Source: Proteobacteria bacterium CAG:495 (GTDB taxonomy: Bacteria; Pseudomonadota; Alphaproteobacteria; RF32; CAG-239). Taken from it: a DNA stretch of 37,691 nt. The notes beneath the pieces are model-generated. The model was not told where the DNA came from. It made no database searches and saw only the letters and a list, made by a program, of their open reading frames with translations. Position numbers and translations under genes: made by a program. Where the stretch lies: the NCBI GenBank assembly GCA_000432275.1, contig HF995283.1:1-37691 (forward strand). The letters run 5' to 3'. Position 1 is the first letter of the stretch, and every line of letters begins with the position of its first letter. Positions 1 through 8,700 of this stretch are shown piece by piece.

Positions 1-152
1 TTTTTTGGTTCCTTTATTTCAGATACTTAGACTTAATTTATATCTCTTACAGCTACAAATTACTGCCTGCGTATCCTCTCTACTCCTTATTTACTTGTTT
101 TATAACTACCGCCAACTCGCTAGTGATTGTTCAGCTTGCTCGCTGTCGGTGA
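1..152 (-). other. Leader region of a leftward transcript leaving the window
   Basis: On the minus strand this stretch lies downstream of a near-consensus promoter and holds no convincing reading frame. Its last visible bases on that strand contain AAAGGAACC followed by A-rich sequence. This could be a ribosome binding site for a gene starting just outside the window, leaving an untranslated leader of about 150 nt. Alternatively it may be the leader of a stable RNA operon. I see no tRNA or rRNA sequence in it. Confidence 0.45.
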
Positions 153-157
153 TGTGG

Positions 158-232
158 GTTATATGATGATATTTCGCAGATGTCAACACAAAAAATTAAA
201 AAATTTTGATTTTTTTTTACATTTTTTACAAT
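158..232 (-). promoter_or_regulatory. Strong leftward sigma70 promoter with UP-like element
   Basis: Read on the minus strand, TTGACA (181-186) is followed by exactly 17 nt and then TATAAC (158-163). That is a perfect -35 box and a near-perfect -10 box. Directly upstream of the -35 box, 187-232 consists of long A and T tracts resembling a UP element, and the bases after the -10 box are GC-rich (CCCAC), as in growth-rate-controlled promoters. The start point should be near 151. The combination suggests a highly expressed gene or stable RNA beyond the left edge, unrelated to the secretion locus. Confidence 0.8.
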
Positions 233-274
233 TCATTGAAAAACTGTATTTTTTTATCTGAACAAATTTGAAAC

Positions 275-303
275 GGAAATAATCTCTTTATTTCCTTTTT
301 TTT
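275..303 (+). terminator. Terminator-like hairpin upstream of the lipoprotein gene
   Basis: GGAAATAA (275-282) and TTATTTCC (288-295) form a perfect 8-bp stem with a 5-nt loop, followed by eight T (296-303). The stem is AT-rich, so it may be weak. It lies 60 nt before the first gene and nothing rightward is visible upstream of it. It would act either as an attenuator of the lipoprotein transcript or as insulation from spurious transcription. Confidence 0.5.
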
Positions 304-366
304 AACCATACTGCGGTATCTTAGGTTCAATATAGCATATTCGACAACAGAAACAAGGTAGTAATA

Positions 367-798
367 ATGTTAAAAAACAACATCTTAGCATTGGCTTTAG
401 TTTTAATACTTTCGGCTTGTGCTTCTGAGCGCCCGACTCTGAGCGGAGTCGACGGCTCTGCGATTCCTCCCGCATTTGCACATTTTCCCGATGTGCCGTT
501 TCCCAGCGAGGCTTATATTGATTTAGACGAGACCAGCGCTCTCGGCAGCGGAGAAAACTGGATTGGCAGCCTGGTCTTTACGGCACCCTACAACGCCAGC
601 AGCGTTTTTGACTTTTATGTATCGGAAATGCCGAAGCTCAAATGGATAGAGGTTGCCACTGTACGCGCAAAAATAAGCCATATGACCTATGTCCGCGGGA
701 ATCGCGCAATACAGATTTTAATCGAAATAGACAACAGCGACACGGCACGCGTTACCATTACCGCGATTCCAAACACCAGCGGAGTTGGAAAACTTTAG
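367..798 (+). CDS. Small outer-membrane-type lipoprotein, function unknown
   Basis: This 143-residue protein begins with a short charged segment, a hydrophobic stretch and the lipobox LSAC, so Cys18 should be lipidated after signal peptidase II cleavage. The mature part (about 125 residues) has alternating hydrophobic residues typical of a small alpha/beta sandwich and no further membrane segment. I do not recognise the family. The start ATG is preceded by AAGGTAG at workable spacing. It is followed 21 nt later by the hydrolase-fold gene on the same strand, so the two are probably cotranscribed. Nothing ties it functionally to the secretion genes downstream except proximity. Residue 20 onward lacks Asp at +2, so Lol sorting to the outer membrane is the likelier fate, though this is inference. 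Confidence 0.75.
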   Translation: MLKNNILALALVLILSACASERPTLSGVDGSAIPPAFAHFPDVPFPSEAYIDLDETSALGSGENWIGSLVFTAPYNASSVFDFYVSEMPKLKWIEVATVRAKISHMTYVRGNRAIQILIEIDNSDTARVTITAIPNTSGVGKL

Positions 799-819
799 CC
801 GAATCAGGAGACCCGAATC

Positions 820-1662
820 ATGAAAAGCGACTTTTTTACTTTCGGCGGCGGCCATGCCTGGGAAGACGTCTTTTTTTACCAGAAATGGAGAATCCAAAGA
901 AATTATACTTCTAAAAAGTGCCGGCTGCTGGACAATTGGGACATCCGCAGGCATGAAGGCACGTTTGAGGAATGCCGCAAGGCTTTTATCAAATATATAG
1001 AAGCATATGAACTGGCGCGGCAAAAAGGACATATGGTCATTATGATTCCGGGACTGGGCGAATCCAAAAACGTTTTTAAACCGCTGTGGAGGGAAGTTCT
1101 GAAAGACAGATTTATGGTGGCGGCAGTCAACTACCCTTCGACCCAAAAGCGCATTGAAGGACATGTCCGACAGCTTGACTTCTTTTTAAATCACCTGGAA
1201 GACGTTAACAAAGTTTCATTTGTAACCAGCGGAATCGGCGGAATCGTTTTAAAGGCGCTGTTCAGCCTGGAAAGTCCCTGGCGCAAACGCCTGAAAATCG
1301 GGCGAATTGTAGAAGTGGCGCCGAAGAATCACGGCAGCAAGCTGTTGGTTCGCCTCAGCAAGAACAAATTGCTCGGCTTTATTCTGGGACCGATGGCCGC
1401 CGAAATGGGACAGCGGCGAATCGAAGTCATACCGCCGTATCCGAGAGAAATCGAGACCGGGATTATTTTGAGCGAATCCGCAGTGGAGCAGGCAATGGAA
1501 GCTCTCACCGGCACCAAAGGCCATAAAACCTCCGTTACCGAGGAAAAGAAATTTACGGGTGCCAAGGCCGTAATTAAAATAAACAATCTGCATTGGAATA
1601 TCTTTAATAATCCAAAGGTTGTAGAAAAAGTCGTCAATTTTCTAAAAAACGGCACTTTTTAG
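820..1662 (+). CDS. Alpha/beta-hydrolase-fold protein with apparently lost nucleophile
   Basis: The 280-residue protein shows the alpha/beta hydrolase core. A strand ending in IPGLGES (about residues 75-81) corresponds to the oxyanion-hole loop, a strand-turn with NYPS follows, and TSGIGG sits where the nucleophile elbow G-x-S-x-G-G is expected. There the Ser position appears to be Gly, with a Ser one residue earlier. A His near the C-terminus (NNLHWNIF) is placed like the catalytic His of lipases and serine esterases. No signal peptide is seen, so it is probably cytoplasmic. An AGGAG ribosome binding site precedes the ATG. It may be a non-catalytic relative, or the elbow may be shifted; alignment to PGAP1-like and lipase families would decide. 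It probably shares a transcript with the lipoprotein gene and is separated from the secretion run by a likely promoter. Confidence 0.75.
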   Translation: MKSDFFTFGGGHAWEDVFFYQKWRIQRNYTSKKCRLLDNWDIRRHEGTFEECRKAFIKYIEAYELARQKGHMVIMIPGLGESKNVFKPLWREVLKDRFMVAAVNYPSTQKRIEGHVRQLDFFLNHLEDVNKVSFVTSGIGGIVLKALFSLESPWRKRLKIGRIVEVAPKNHGSKLLVRLSKNKLLGFILGPMAAEMGQRRIEVIPPYPREIETGIILSESAVEQAMEALTGTKGHKTSVTEEKKFTGAKAVIKINNLHWNIFNNPKVVEKVVNFLKNGTF

Positions 1663-1715
1663 TCGGCAGACAAAGAAAAAATCAAAAAACTGTAACAATT
1701 TATGAATAATTTTTA

Positions 1716-1724
1716 TGGTATGAT
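1716..1724 (+). promoter_or_regulatory. Candidate extended -10 promoter for the VirB6 run
   Basis: TG-G-TATGAT (1716-1724) is an extended -10 motif in the AT-rich gap before the small membrane protein gene. No good -35 box is present at 17 nt (CAATTT), which is tolerable for extended -10 promoters. Transcription would start near 1731. It is the only good promoter candidate between the hydrolase gene and the first VirB6 gene. Confidence 0.45.
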
Positions 1725-1756
1725 GTAATAAGAAGCTGGAAAAGGGTTTTGATAAA

Positions 1757-1957
1757 ATGATTAAAAGTTGGCTGATTACGATAGCAGTATTACTGGCATT
1801 TGTCGCCGCTTATCATCTTAACCTGTTCAGCCTGTTGGCCAGCAGGGGAATCCGAATTACAGCACTGATATTAGTTTTGATGGCTTTTTTACTGGCATTT
1901 AAAGTATTGGGCAACCCTTTTAGAAAAGCGGACGACGATGACGATACACGGCACTAA
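1757..1957 (+). CDS. Tiny two-helix membrane protein at the head of the VirB6 run
   Basis: This 66-residue protein is almost entirely two hydrophobic helices (about residues 5-27 and 33-52), followed by an acidic tail with five consecutive Asp. A purine-rich AAAAGGG lies upstream of the ATG. Its last 20 nt overlap the start of the first VirB6-like gene, implying translational coupling. Size and topology would suit a VirB3-like or VirB2-like subunit, but I see no sequence motif that proves either. It lacks a clear signal-peptide cleavage site, which argues mildly against a pilin. Confidence 0.7.
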   Translation: MIKSWLITIAVLLAFVAAYHLNLFSLLASRGIRITALILVLMAFLLAFKVLGNPFRKADDDDDTRH

Positions 1958-4418
1958 AATCTGGGGAATATTATTTCTGGCACTCTCACTAACCGTCGGA
2001 CTGCCAAATTTGTCTTTTGCCGGCTATGCCGATGACCTAACGCCGGAACAATTTGAAAAATTCACCCAAGACCAGAAAGATATGGGCAATATCTCTCAAT
2101 CTACCGAAACGCAAAAAGACGTTAATCTGGATGCCATGTACGGCGACGGTATCGGCGCGTGGTTTGGCAAAACCTTTTATAAAGGTGTGGCCGGCATAGC
2201 TTGGGTTATCGGTCGTGTTGGAGGTTCCGAGACCGCAGACGCGGCCTATTATCATACTTTGAAAGGAATCGTCTGGACAGACGCACAGTTAAACGCCCTG
2301 CTTTCATCTGCATCTTTTGAAGAAGTGAATGCCTATCTGGAAGAAAAAGTGCTGGTCGAAAATGAAATGTTTGAAGACGCTTCCGGCAAAAAATGGGTTG
2401 TGGTCAAAAATAAAGACGGCGAAAACTACAGTGCGAATTATGCCTCGGAAGGCAACTGGAAAGGCTGCGAAGTCTTACCGGTAAAACTTTACCGCTATCG
2501 CCAGTGTTTCTTCTGTCCGTTGTTCTCGGTCATTTATGTTGCCGCAGACAAGATGGCAACAATATCTATGACCAAGCTGGCAGGAGCGTTTGCAACGCTC
2601 ATCGCCTTGGGACTGGGCTTGTGGATTGCGGTTCAGACGCTGGCTCACGTAAGTTCTCTGACTAAACAAGATGCGCCAAAGTTTTTAGGCAATCTGCTCA
2701 AGCAAAGCTTTAAGTTTATCATTGCCTTTTTGTTACTGAATTATGTTGATCAGGTTTACACTTATATTATCAATCCGCTGTTGATAGCAGGTCTCGGTTT
2801 TGGCAAAGAATTGCTGTTTATTACCGACTCTGCGCCGATAACTCAGGGCAACGAAGTTTTAACTACATATTACACTTCGGTACTGTACGGAGAACTGGAA
2901 AGCTTTATCGCCCAAGTTCAACAGGAAATCGCCTTTATGCAGGCCATCGGTTCTTCGCTGATGTGTATCGGCGGACATAAAATGGTCGGTATCGGCGGCT
3001 TTGATTTCGGCAACGGTTTTCAGATGGCTATCCAGGGCTTTCTGCTGGCGGCTTTCGGTTTGTTGCTCTCTTTGGCATTTGGTTTCTACTTGATTGATGC
3101 CGTTGTACAACTGGGTATTATCGGTGCCCTGATGCCGTTCCTGATTGCCTGCTGGCCGTTTAAGCTGACGGCCGGATATACGGCAAAAGGTTTCAGTATG
3201 TTGCTCAACAGTTTCTTTGTCTTTGTCTTTATGGGGCTGGTGGTCAGCGTAAACATTCAGCTGGTGGACACGGCATTGATGCAAACTGCGGTCAGTGATG
3301 ATGCCCGTACGGAAAAAGCGGTAACATTGTCAGCCGAACAAGAAAAAAGAATGACCGAGCTGTGCAGCTCAAACCAGGTTCAGGCTTCTACCGGCAAGTT
3401 ATGGAGAGAATCCGCCGAATGTAAAAAATTCGCCAGCCGACAAGACAATCTGGGTGCCTTGCAGTTGATTTACGATGCAATTAACACACAGGACGATAAC
3501 AAGTTAAAAGAACTGACTGACATTTCAACATTAGGTTTCATTATTTTGATTATCTGCTGCATTTTCGGCTTTAAGTTCTGCGGACAGGCTTCGGCTCTGG
3601 CCGATAAGATGGCCGGCGGCGGTATGAAGAACCTCGGTGTCGGCGTCGGCACCATGGGCTACAGCGCGGCCCTCAGCGCAGGCAAGAAAGTTACTCAACC
3701 GGTTCGCGAAGCTGCCAGCAACAAAATTAAAGAAGGCGGCGAAAAACTTTGGCGCGGCATTACCAGCACTCCCGGCCGTTTAAGAAGCCGTTTCAATACT
3801 TCCGGCAGTCAGGGCGGCAATAACGAAATTGAGGGTGATGACAACGAGAATCTGTTCCTTCCCGCCGATTCTGCCAACGAAGCAGACGGAAGCGGAACGT
3901 CATCCACCGCACAAAACGGAAGACGTCCGACCATCGCTCAGAATGCGGGACGTAATTCACAACGACGGAATTCGCGCAGCGCAACGACAGGAAACTCAAG
4001 CCAAACCCAAAGCACCAACCGTTTTGGCGGAAGCGGCTCAACGGACGGGAAACCGGCTGAGAATCCGAATCAGGAAACGGTTGAAAGCGAAGTTGAGGTT
4101 GAAGGCGAGACTAAAGTTGAAAACGCCAATACTCAACAGGCAACAAACGGCAATGAAAGCCAGACTGCGGAAAATTCCGGAAATGCCGCTGATACAGCCG
4201 GAGCTGCAGCAGCCGCTCAAAGCAGGGGTGAAAAGCCGCGCGCTCAAAGGTCGGCCCAAGAAAAGGCCAACCGGACGCGCCATTACCAAAACAAACTGTC
4301 CGGAGCAAAACCCCGGGAACAGGAGAGTCTGGCCGACGTCAGAAGAAACAAGAGCAAAGGCGGTTCAAACAAGAACAATGCCAAACTGGCCAAACAACTG
4401 AACCAGGCCAACAAATAA
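1938..4418 (+). CDS. virB6: VirB6/TrbL-like polytopic T4SS protein (paralogue 1)
   Basis: The protein has 826 residues. It begins with a signal peptide (cleavage near SFA-GY, residue 29), then a periplasmic segment to about residue 185, then a CFFC motif (Cys190, Cys193). The hydrophobic VirB6/TrbL core runs from about 205 to 445, with VSSLT at 238-242 after the first helix, and a last helix lies near 531-550. The C-terminal 260 residues are hydrophilic, rich in Asn, Gln, Ser, Glu and Ala, and probably cytoplasmic or disordered. VirB6 proteins form part of the inner-membrane channel of T4SSs. The start overlaps the upstream small gene and lacks a strong ribosome binding site, so coupling is likely. 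It shares the CxxC-helix-VSS architecture with the next three genes. The length is well above a classical VirB6 of about 300 residues. Confidence 0.85.
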   Translation: MTIHGTKIWGILFLALSLTVGLPNLSFAGYADDLTPEQFEKFTQDQKDMGNISQSTETQKDVNLDAMYGDGIGAWFGKTFYKGVAGIAWVIGRVGGSETADAAYYHTLKGIVWTDAQLNALLSSASFEEVNAYLEEKVLVENEMFEDASGKKWVVVKNKDGENYSANYASEGNWKGCEVLPVKLYRYRQCFFCPLFSVIYVAADKMATISMTKLAGAFATLIALGLGLWIAVQTLAHVSSLTKQDAPKFLGNLLKQSFKFIIAFLLLNYVDQVYTYIINPLLIAGLGFGKELLFITDSAPITQGNEVLTTYYTSVLYGELESFIAQVQQEIAFMQAIGSSLMCIGGHKMVGIGGFDFGNGFQMAIQGFLLAAFGLLLSLAFGFYLIDAVVQLGIIGALMPFLIACWPFKLTAGYTAKGFSMLLNSFFVFVFMGLVVSVNIQLVDTALMQTAVSDDARTEKAVTLSAEQEKRMTELCSSNQVQASTGKLWRESAECKKFASRQDNLGALQLIYDAINTQDDNKLKELTDISTLGFIILIICCIFGFKFCGQASALADKMAGGGMKNLGVGVGTMGYSAALSAGKKVTQPVREAASNKIKEGGEKLWRGITSTPGRLRSRFNTSGSQGGNNEIEGDDNENLFLPADSANEADGSGTSSTAQNGRRPTIAQNAGRNSQRRNSRSATTGNSSQTQSTNRFGGSGSTDGKPAENPNQETVESEVEVEGETKVENANTQQATNGNESQTAENSGNAADTAGAAAAAQSRGEKPRAQRSAQEKANRTRHYQNKLSGAKPREQESLADVRRNKSKGGSNKNNAKLAKQLNQANK

Positions 4419-4459
4419 CCGGCATTTGCCGCTTGAACAAACGGAACAAGGAACGTCAG

Positions 4460-5749
4460 ATGATTAGGGCAATTGACATAAAAAAATGGGGAAAACTGCT
4501 GATAATGTTAGCAGCGGCGGTTTTTCTGCTGTCAGCCTGTTCTGACAAGACTACGCAAGCAGTCAAAGGCACCGAGGCCGAAGAAGCCATTGAACAGTCG
4601 CGTGCCGAGTGTTGGCAAAAGGCGGTTTTGGAACCGGTATACAAGACCATCGGCAAAGTGGTCATGGGAATGTACGAACAGCTCTCAGCCGGGTCTCTCA
4701 GCCTGATTATGATTGCTTTTGCCGTTTGGATGGCTCTGCGTATCATGAAATTCGTCAGTTCGGTCACGGAAGACAGCCCGGGAGAAGTCTGGAATGAAAT
4801 CGTCCGCAAAGCCTTTTTATGCTTGTTCTGCGGTTTTCTGGCCTCGTCCTCGGGAATGCTGCTGTATGTCATCAACACGCTGATTTTCCCGATTTATGAA
4901 GCCTTTTTGGAATTTGGTGCCAAAATACTGGCGTTGTCTCAGGTTACTCAGGACAAGATTTTGGTTCTGGGAGAAGAAGTTACCTTTAAAAATACGGAAA
5001 TCGCCTGCCAGATGACAACCGGAATGCAGGCTACCCTGGACGGTTTTCCGCAAGGAATCCAGGATATGATGGGCTGTATGATTTGCAATGTGGCAGAACG
5101 TCTGGATATGGGCAAGAGAGTCGCTCTGGCTGCCATGGCCAACGGCGGACTGCTGCCGTTTGTCATCGGCGCCCTGGTTTGGTTTATCTTTATCGTGGTT
5201 TCCTGCGGTTTCGTCTTTTATCTGATTGACAGTATTTTCCGTTTCGGAATGATGATTTTGCTGCTGCCCATCTTTATTATGTCGTATGCTTTCGGCCCGA
5301 CGAGAAAGTGGACCAACATCGGTTTTGCCAACATTATGAACTCGGCGGCATTTATGATGGCTTTCTCCATTATTCTGGCGACGGTTTTAATGGCAATGGT
5401 GGCCTTAATCGGCGAACAGCCTGCGGTATTTAATCCCAAAGACCCGGAAATGCATATGCTTGATTTCAGTATTACCATTATGTGTCTGCTGCTTATCGGC
5501 TTCCTGATTTTCGGCAGTATGCAGGTATCGCAACAGCTTACATCGGCGATTATCGGCGGCAAGGTTGACGCCAAGTTCCAGCAGAATCTGAAGGCGGTCG
5601 GACAGATGCTGGTCGGTATCGTTACCGGAGGTTTCGGCTGGGTATATGAAAAGACGGCCTTCAGCGAGAAAACCTGGTTAGGCAGACAATGGAAAAGCGC
5701 CGGCGCTTTGAACAACAAATTAAAGAGATGGGCCGGACGGGACAAATAA
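4460..5749 (+). CDS. virB6: VirB6/TrbL-like lipoprotein (paralogue 2)
   Basis: I place the start at the ATG at 4460 because AAGGAA (4448-4453) lies 6 nt before it; a TTG 27 nt upstream has no such support. The 429-residue product has a lipobox LSAC (Cys27). It should therefore be lipidated on its periplasmic N-terminus while spanning the inner membrane several times, which is unusual for VirB6. Helices lie at roughly 75-95, 115-150, 230-280, 295-330 and 340-365. The FVSSVT motif follows the first helix, as in the paralogues. It is the shortest and most conventional of the four, with no large inserted domain and only a short basic tail. It has ECWQK where two of the others have CxxC, and a separate CMIC later on. 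Confidence 0.85.
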   Translation: MIRAIDIKKWGKLLIMLAAAVFLLSACSDKTTQAVKGTEAEEAIEQSRAECWQKAVLEPVYKTIGKVVMGMYEQLSAGSLSLIMIAFAVWMALRIMKFVSSVTEDSPGEVWNEIVRKAFLCLFCGFLASSSGMLLYVINTLIFPIYEAFLEFGAKILALSQVTQDKILVLGEEVTFKNTEIACQMTTGMQATLDGFPQGIQDMMGCMICNVAERLDMGKRVALAAMANGGLLPFVIGALVWFIFIVVSCGFVFYLIDSIFRFGMMILLLPIFIMSYAFGPTRKWTNIGFANIMNSAAFMMAFSIILATVLMAMVALIGEQPAVFNPKDPEMHMLDFSITIMCLLLIGFLIFGSMQVSQQLTSAIIGGKVDAKFQQNLKAVGQMLVGIVTGGFGWVYEKTAFSEKTWLGRQWKSAGALNNKLKRWAGRDK

Positions 5750-5770
5750 TTTAGGACGTAGGGACGTGTC

Positions 5771-8700
5771 ATGAAGAAGCGGACTAACATATTCAGCAAG
5801 CTGCAAAGCACAGGGAAAGCCCTGCTGCTGTTGTCCAAACTCGCCCTGGCGGCAGTCATTCTGGCTGCTGCGGTTCCGCAAAGCGTTTATGCTGCGGACA
5901 CTCAAACGCAAGGTTCTTCATATAAAAGCGCCAAGGATTATTACAATGCGCAAGAAAGCGTCAGCATAAAAAAAGACGTTACGGACATTCTCGACCGCCC
6001 GGGCAGTACCGTATACATTGCCAACAGCAAACTGGGCGACATTAAAAACGAGCTTGAAAAACTGCGCAATGCGGCAAACGGCGAACTTATCTGGAAGGCC
6101 GGCCAGGTGGCATTGTTCAATACCGCTCAGGGACAATATCTGAACAAGGGTGGCGTCGACTCAAAAATGGAAGACGTGGTTGAAGACTTGCGCGACGCCG
6201 TCAATGATGCCCTGGAGCGCAAACAAATTACCGAGCAGCAAGCAAAAGTGATTATGGCGGAAGGCGCCCGTCTTTACAATGTCGGCGCGGACAGAGCCAT
6301 TGAAGCCTATAAGGCTGACGGAAAAAAAGACTGCGGTGCATTAGGCATCGACTGCGAAGAGCGTATCGAAACCGCCCGCAGGGATACCCTTTCTGCCGAA
6401 AATCTGCGGGTCGGCCGCCAATGTGCAACCATTGACGAGCTGCGCCAAAAATACCAATCCGGAGGATGCTGGTCCTGTATGGTGGTAGAAAAACTGGTTT
6501 CCGCCTTTTTGAAAGTCGCCGGACAGGCTTATGACCTGGCACAACGAGCCGGATTAATCGTTTTGGGAATCGGCGCGGTTTTATGGCTTTTGATGTGGGG
6601 ACTGAAAAATGTGTCTTCGCTTACGCAGGTTGTTCCCGGAAACATTCTCAACGACCTGGTTAAATTCGCCTTTAAAATCGCACTGGCTTACATTTTCATC
6701 ACTGCCGGCCTGAAAGCGGTCAGCACTTACTTTATCAATCCGTTGATGGGTACCGGCGCGGTTATTGCGCAGCAATTCTGGGATCCGGATACGATTAAAC
6801 CGTTTACGCAGGATTACTCCTGGGATGACATCACCGACGAACAGTATGCGGAAATCAACAACGCCGAGAAACAGGCTATTGCCGAATCGCAAAAGACGCC
6901 GGTTCCGTCGACAACACCGCAGACCCAAACCAGAATATATTCCGATGAGGAAAAACGCCTGTTGGAAGAAGCCGATAAAAACGCCAAAAACTTTGCGTCG
7001 GAAGATATTCCCAACTTTATTATTCCGCCGGTATTTGAAGGGCACCTGACCAGCCCGGTTGGATGTCGTATTCCACCGGTAGCAGGCGCTTCGAAATATC
7101 ACATGGGACTGGATATCGGAACCTACGGCAAACAAGGCGGCGCAGTCGTTGCATCCGGTCCGGGAACGATAACCTACCGGGTTCAGACCAGCGGCGGCAA
7201 AGTCACCGGCGCGGGTTATTACGCCATCATCGTCCACAGCCCGAAGTGGACTACCCGTTACTTCCATATGCTGCCGACGTCGCAGAGCGCTTTCGGTCCC
7301 TCGGGCCGACAGGTTAAACAGGGCGAACAAATCGGCTATGTCGGCAATACCGGTACCGGCAGCGGCGCCCACCTGCATTTTGAGGTTATGTACAACGGCA
7401 AAAACGTGGAACCGCTCAGCCTGTTGCAGAAAAAGATTATCGTTATAAACAAAGGTTCCTGCACAGGTAAAAACATTACGCCGTTCCCCGACGGTTTCTC
7501 GAAAGGAATGAACGTTCCGACCTCGGCACAAACGGCATGGACATCCGGCGGCAAAGGCGTTGTCGACCTTTCGTCAACCTATGTTTCCACAACCGGCGGC
7601 TCAAGCAGTTCCGGCAGCGGTTACGTATCGCCGAGCGATATGACGTTCTCGTCTTTGGTTTTGGAACAATCCATCGGCGACATCACCTATACCGGTCCGA
7701 CCAACATTATGTCCAAATCGGTGATGAACAGCATTCTCGGCGCCACCAAGGCGATTACCAACATTACCGCCGAAAATATGGTTCTCGGCAATGCCATAAC
7801 CTGTTATTCCACCCTGAAAGAAGGCGGAGCCTGGAAACTCCCGAGCGACGGCAGTTTATTGGGCGGTATAGCCAACTGGTGGAAAGACCCGCATATTACC
7901 AACGTCATTATGTGGCTTGAGGGTGTTCTTATCTGGTGTACCGGCTTTCTGCTGACGATGGCCGTGGCTTATTACCTGGTTGACATCTGTTTCAAAATCG
8001 GATTTGCGGTTATCGCAATGCCCATCGTGGTCGGTTTATGGCCGTTTAATATGACTAAAGGCAAATTCACCGCATGTATCAGCATCATTTTCAAGGCCGC
8101 AGCCACCTTTGCCTTTCTGGCTATGACAAGCTACTATGCAATGCGCTTAATCAGCGCCGGGCTGGAAGGTACGCCGACAACATCGTATGCACAACAAGAC
8201 GACGGCCAAGCTAAAACAGGATACGGGCTGGAAGAACTTTATGCCGCGATAGACACGGCGACCAACGGTGTGGAAGACAAAGCCCAAATGGAACTGGTAA
8301 GCGAACGGCTGGCCGTGTTCAGCATTGACTTTATCATTTTGCTCTTCTGCTTTATTTACGCCTTTAAGCTGATTGGCGGCACGGTATCCATTTTTGTTCA
8401 AAAATTCTTACCCGACAAAGCGTTCGGGCAGGCACAACCGATGCATTACTGGTCTACGGCGGCAACCAAATGGGCCAAAGACCAGGTGATGAAGCCTGTC
8501 GGTCTGGCGCGGGACATTGCGCTGCACCAAACCGGAAAAGCGGCAACCAAAGCCGTCTCCGGCGTCGTAAGCTGGGTAAGGAACCGTGGCAACAATCAGG
8601 GACGCGGCGGAACACCGGCCGGAAATACGATGCGAAATGCGGGACAAGCGGTTCAAACCGGTGCCCAGACAACCAGAGCGGCCGCTCAGGGAGTACAAAC

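Noticed and set aside
1642..1662. Possible terminator CTAAAAA/TTTTTAG at the end of the hydrolase gene
   Set aside because: The stem is almost only A-T pairs inside coding sequence, and no T run follows it.
3829..4401. Open frame of 190 codons inside the first VirB6 gene tail
   Set aside because: It is an out-of-frame shadow of a low-complexity region, with basic composition and no ribosome binding site.
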